From Betaproteobacteria bacterium (GTDB lineage Bacteria; Pseudomonadota; Gammaproteobacteria; Burkholderiales; SG8-39): DNA of 32,823 nucleotides. A program made the position numbers and the translations under genes. Positions 32,454 to 32,823 of this stretch are shown one piece after another. Location of the stretch: NCBI GenBank assembly GCA_012274205.1, contig JAAOZY010000130.1, positions 1 to 32,823 on the forward strand. The letters are read 5' to 3'. Numbering within the stretch: position 1 is the stretch's first letter; the number at the start of each line of letters is the position of its first letter. Below the pieces are notes generated by a model that saw nothing but the letters and a program-made list of their open reading frames with translations, searched no databases and was not told where the DNA came from.

Positions 32454-32823
32454 TACGAACGCAATGGCCAGCAGTCTGGGCTGCCATCGCCACGGGCATC
32501 GTTGCAGCTGCCTGCGTCGGCAAGCTGCCCCCGGCGATCCCCCTGCTGCGCCAGGAGTTCGGCCTGTCGCTGGTCGCGGCAGGCTGGGTCAACTCGACCT
32601 TCAATACGCTGGCGGTGAGCACTGCGGTGTTTTTCGGCGCGCTCGCAAGCCGCTACGGTGCACTGCGCTGCTGCGCCGCAGGACTTGCCGCCCTGATGCT
32701 GGGAGGAGCGCTCGGCGCGGCCGCGACCGGCGCCGGCATGCTGTTCGCCTCGCGCATTGTCGAAGGCGCGGGTTTCATTTCGATCGCGGTGTCGGCGCCT
32801 GCGCTGGTCACCGTGGCCAGCGC
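32450..32823 (+). CDS. MFS transporter, N-terminal part, apparent CTG start
   Basis: About 124 codons are present; the gene leaves the window on the right. The product starts (M)IRTQWPAVWAAIATGIVAAACVG and shows the first three or four helices of an MFS carrier, with a motif-A-like loop FFGALASRYGALR and the later FASRIVEGAGFISIAV. The type resembles CynX/NimT-like or sugar-phosphate-type carriers; the substrate is unknown. In this frame I find no ATG, GTG or TTG before the first helix. CTG at 32450 overlaps the upstream stop as CTGA, and GGAG (32439-32442) sits 7 bases before it, so CTG is the most likely start. Confidence 0.8.
   Translation, partial: MIRTQWPAVWAAIATGIVAAACVGKLPPAIPLLRQEFGLSLVAAGWVNSTFNTLAVSTAVFFGALASRYGALRCCAAGLAALMLGGALGAAATGAGMLFASRIVEGAGFISIAVSAPALVTVAS

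Overview
The window is GC-rich (strong G/C preference at third codon positions) and looks like the chromosome of a heterotrophic betaproteobacterium, most probably of Burkholderiales type. The case rests on gene families: a Bug/TctC-type receptor, three TRAP-type transport loci, prfC, ettA, a YcgR-like PilZ protein, DUF3617, an HpaH/HpaI-type catabolic set and large PAS/GAF/GGDEF/EAL proteins. I see no phage, plasmid, insertion sequence, CRISPR, rRNA or tRNA.

Layout. 1-294 (-) is the N-terminal part of a Bug-family receptor. 295-749 has no protein gene but holds a well-formed promoter, about 145 nt of strongly hairpinned sequence ending in an intrinsic terminator (a candidate small RNA), and a decaying tandem array of that terminator. 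750-3906 holds divergent prfC (-) and a membrane-anchored TAXI protein (+). 3911-6872 (-) is a dctP-dctQ-dctM TRAP operon. 7042-9120 (+) is a FeoB-like transporter with an altered G domain. 9242-12442 (+) carries a PilZ protein, an SDR oxidoreductase, a DUF3617 protein and a class III cyclase with an FHA domain. 12571-14235 (-) is ettA, divergent from an ICMT-like membrane methyltransferase. 14869-18819 (-) is a membrane cyclase, a cupredoxin and a porin. 18844-19626 (-) is hpaH. 19840-26543 (+) runs NIPSNAP, RraA-like, HpaI-like aldolase, D-2-hydroxyacid dehydrogenase, TAXI receptor, fused TRAP permease and a 3-hydroxyacyl-CoA dehydrogenase. 26583-28663 (-) holds a DUF202 protein and a 4-hydroxybutyryl-CoA dehydratase homologue. 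28884-32823 (+) holds a PAS/GAF/GGDEF/EAL protein and the start of an MFS transporter that appears to use a CTG start codon.

How the genes fit together. The 18.8-26.5 kb block reads as uptake plus catabolism of a hydroxy- or oxo-carboxylate: TAXI-TRAP import, hydratase (HpaH), class II aldolase (HpaI), RraA-family aldolase/decarboxylase, hydroxyacid dehydrogenase and acyl-CoA dehydrogenase. The nearby 4-hydroxybutyryl-CoA dehydratase homologue would feed crotonyl-CoA to such a dehydrogenase. Second-messenger proteins (two cyclases, a PilZ protein, a GGDEF/EAL protein) are unusually dense.

The most unusual non-coding signals are the candidate small RNA with its terminator array, and a roughly 110-bp dispersed element present three times (10001-10113, 12442-12553, 26993-27102). 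In that element one short arm sequence occurs three times per copy, and the arms change together between copies, so that one terminus can pair either locally or with the far end.
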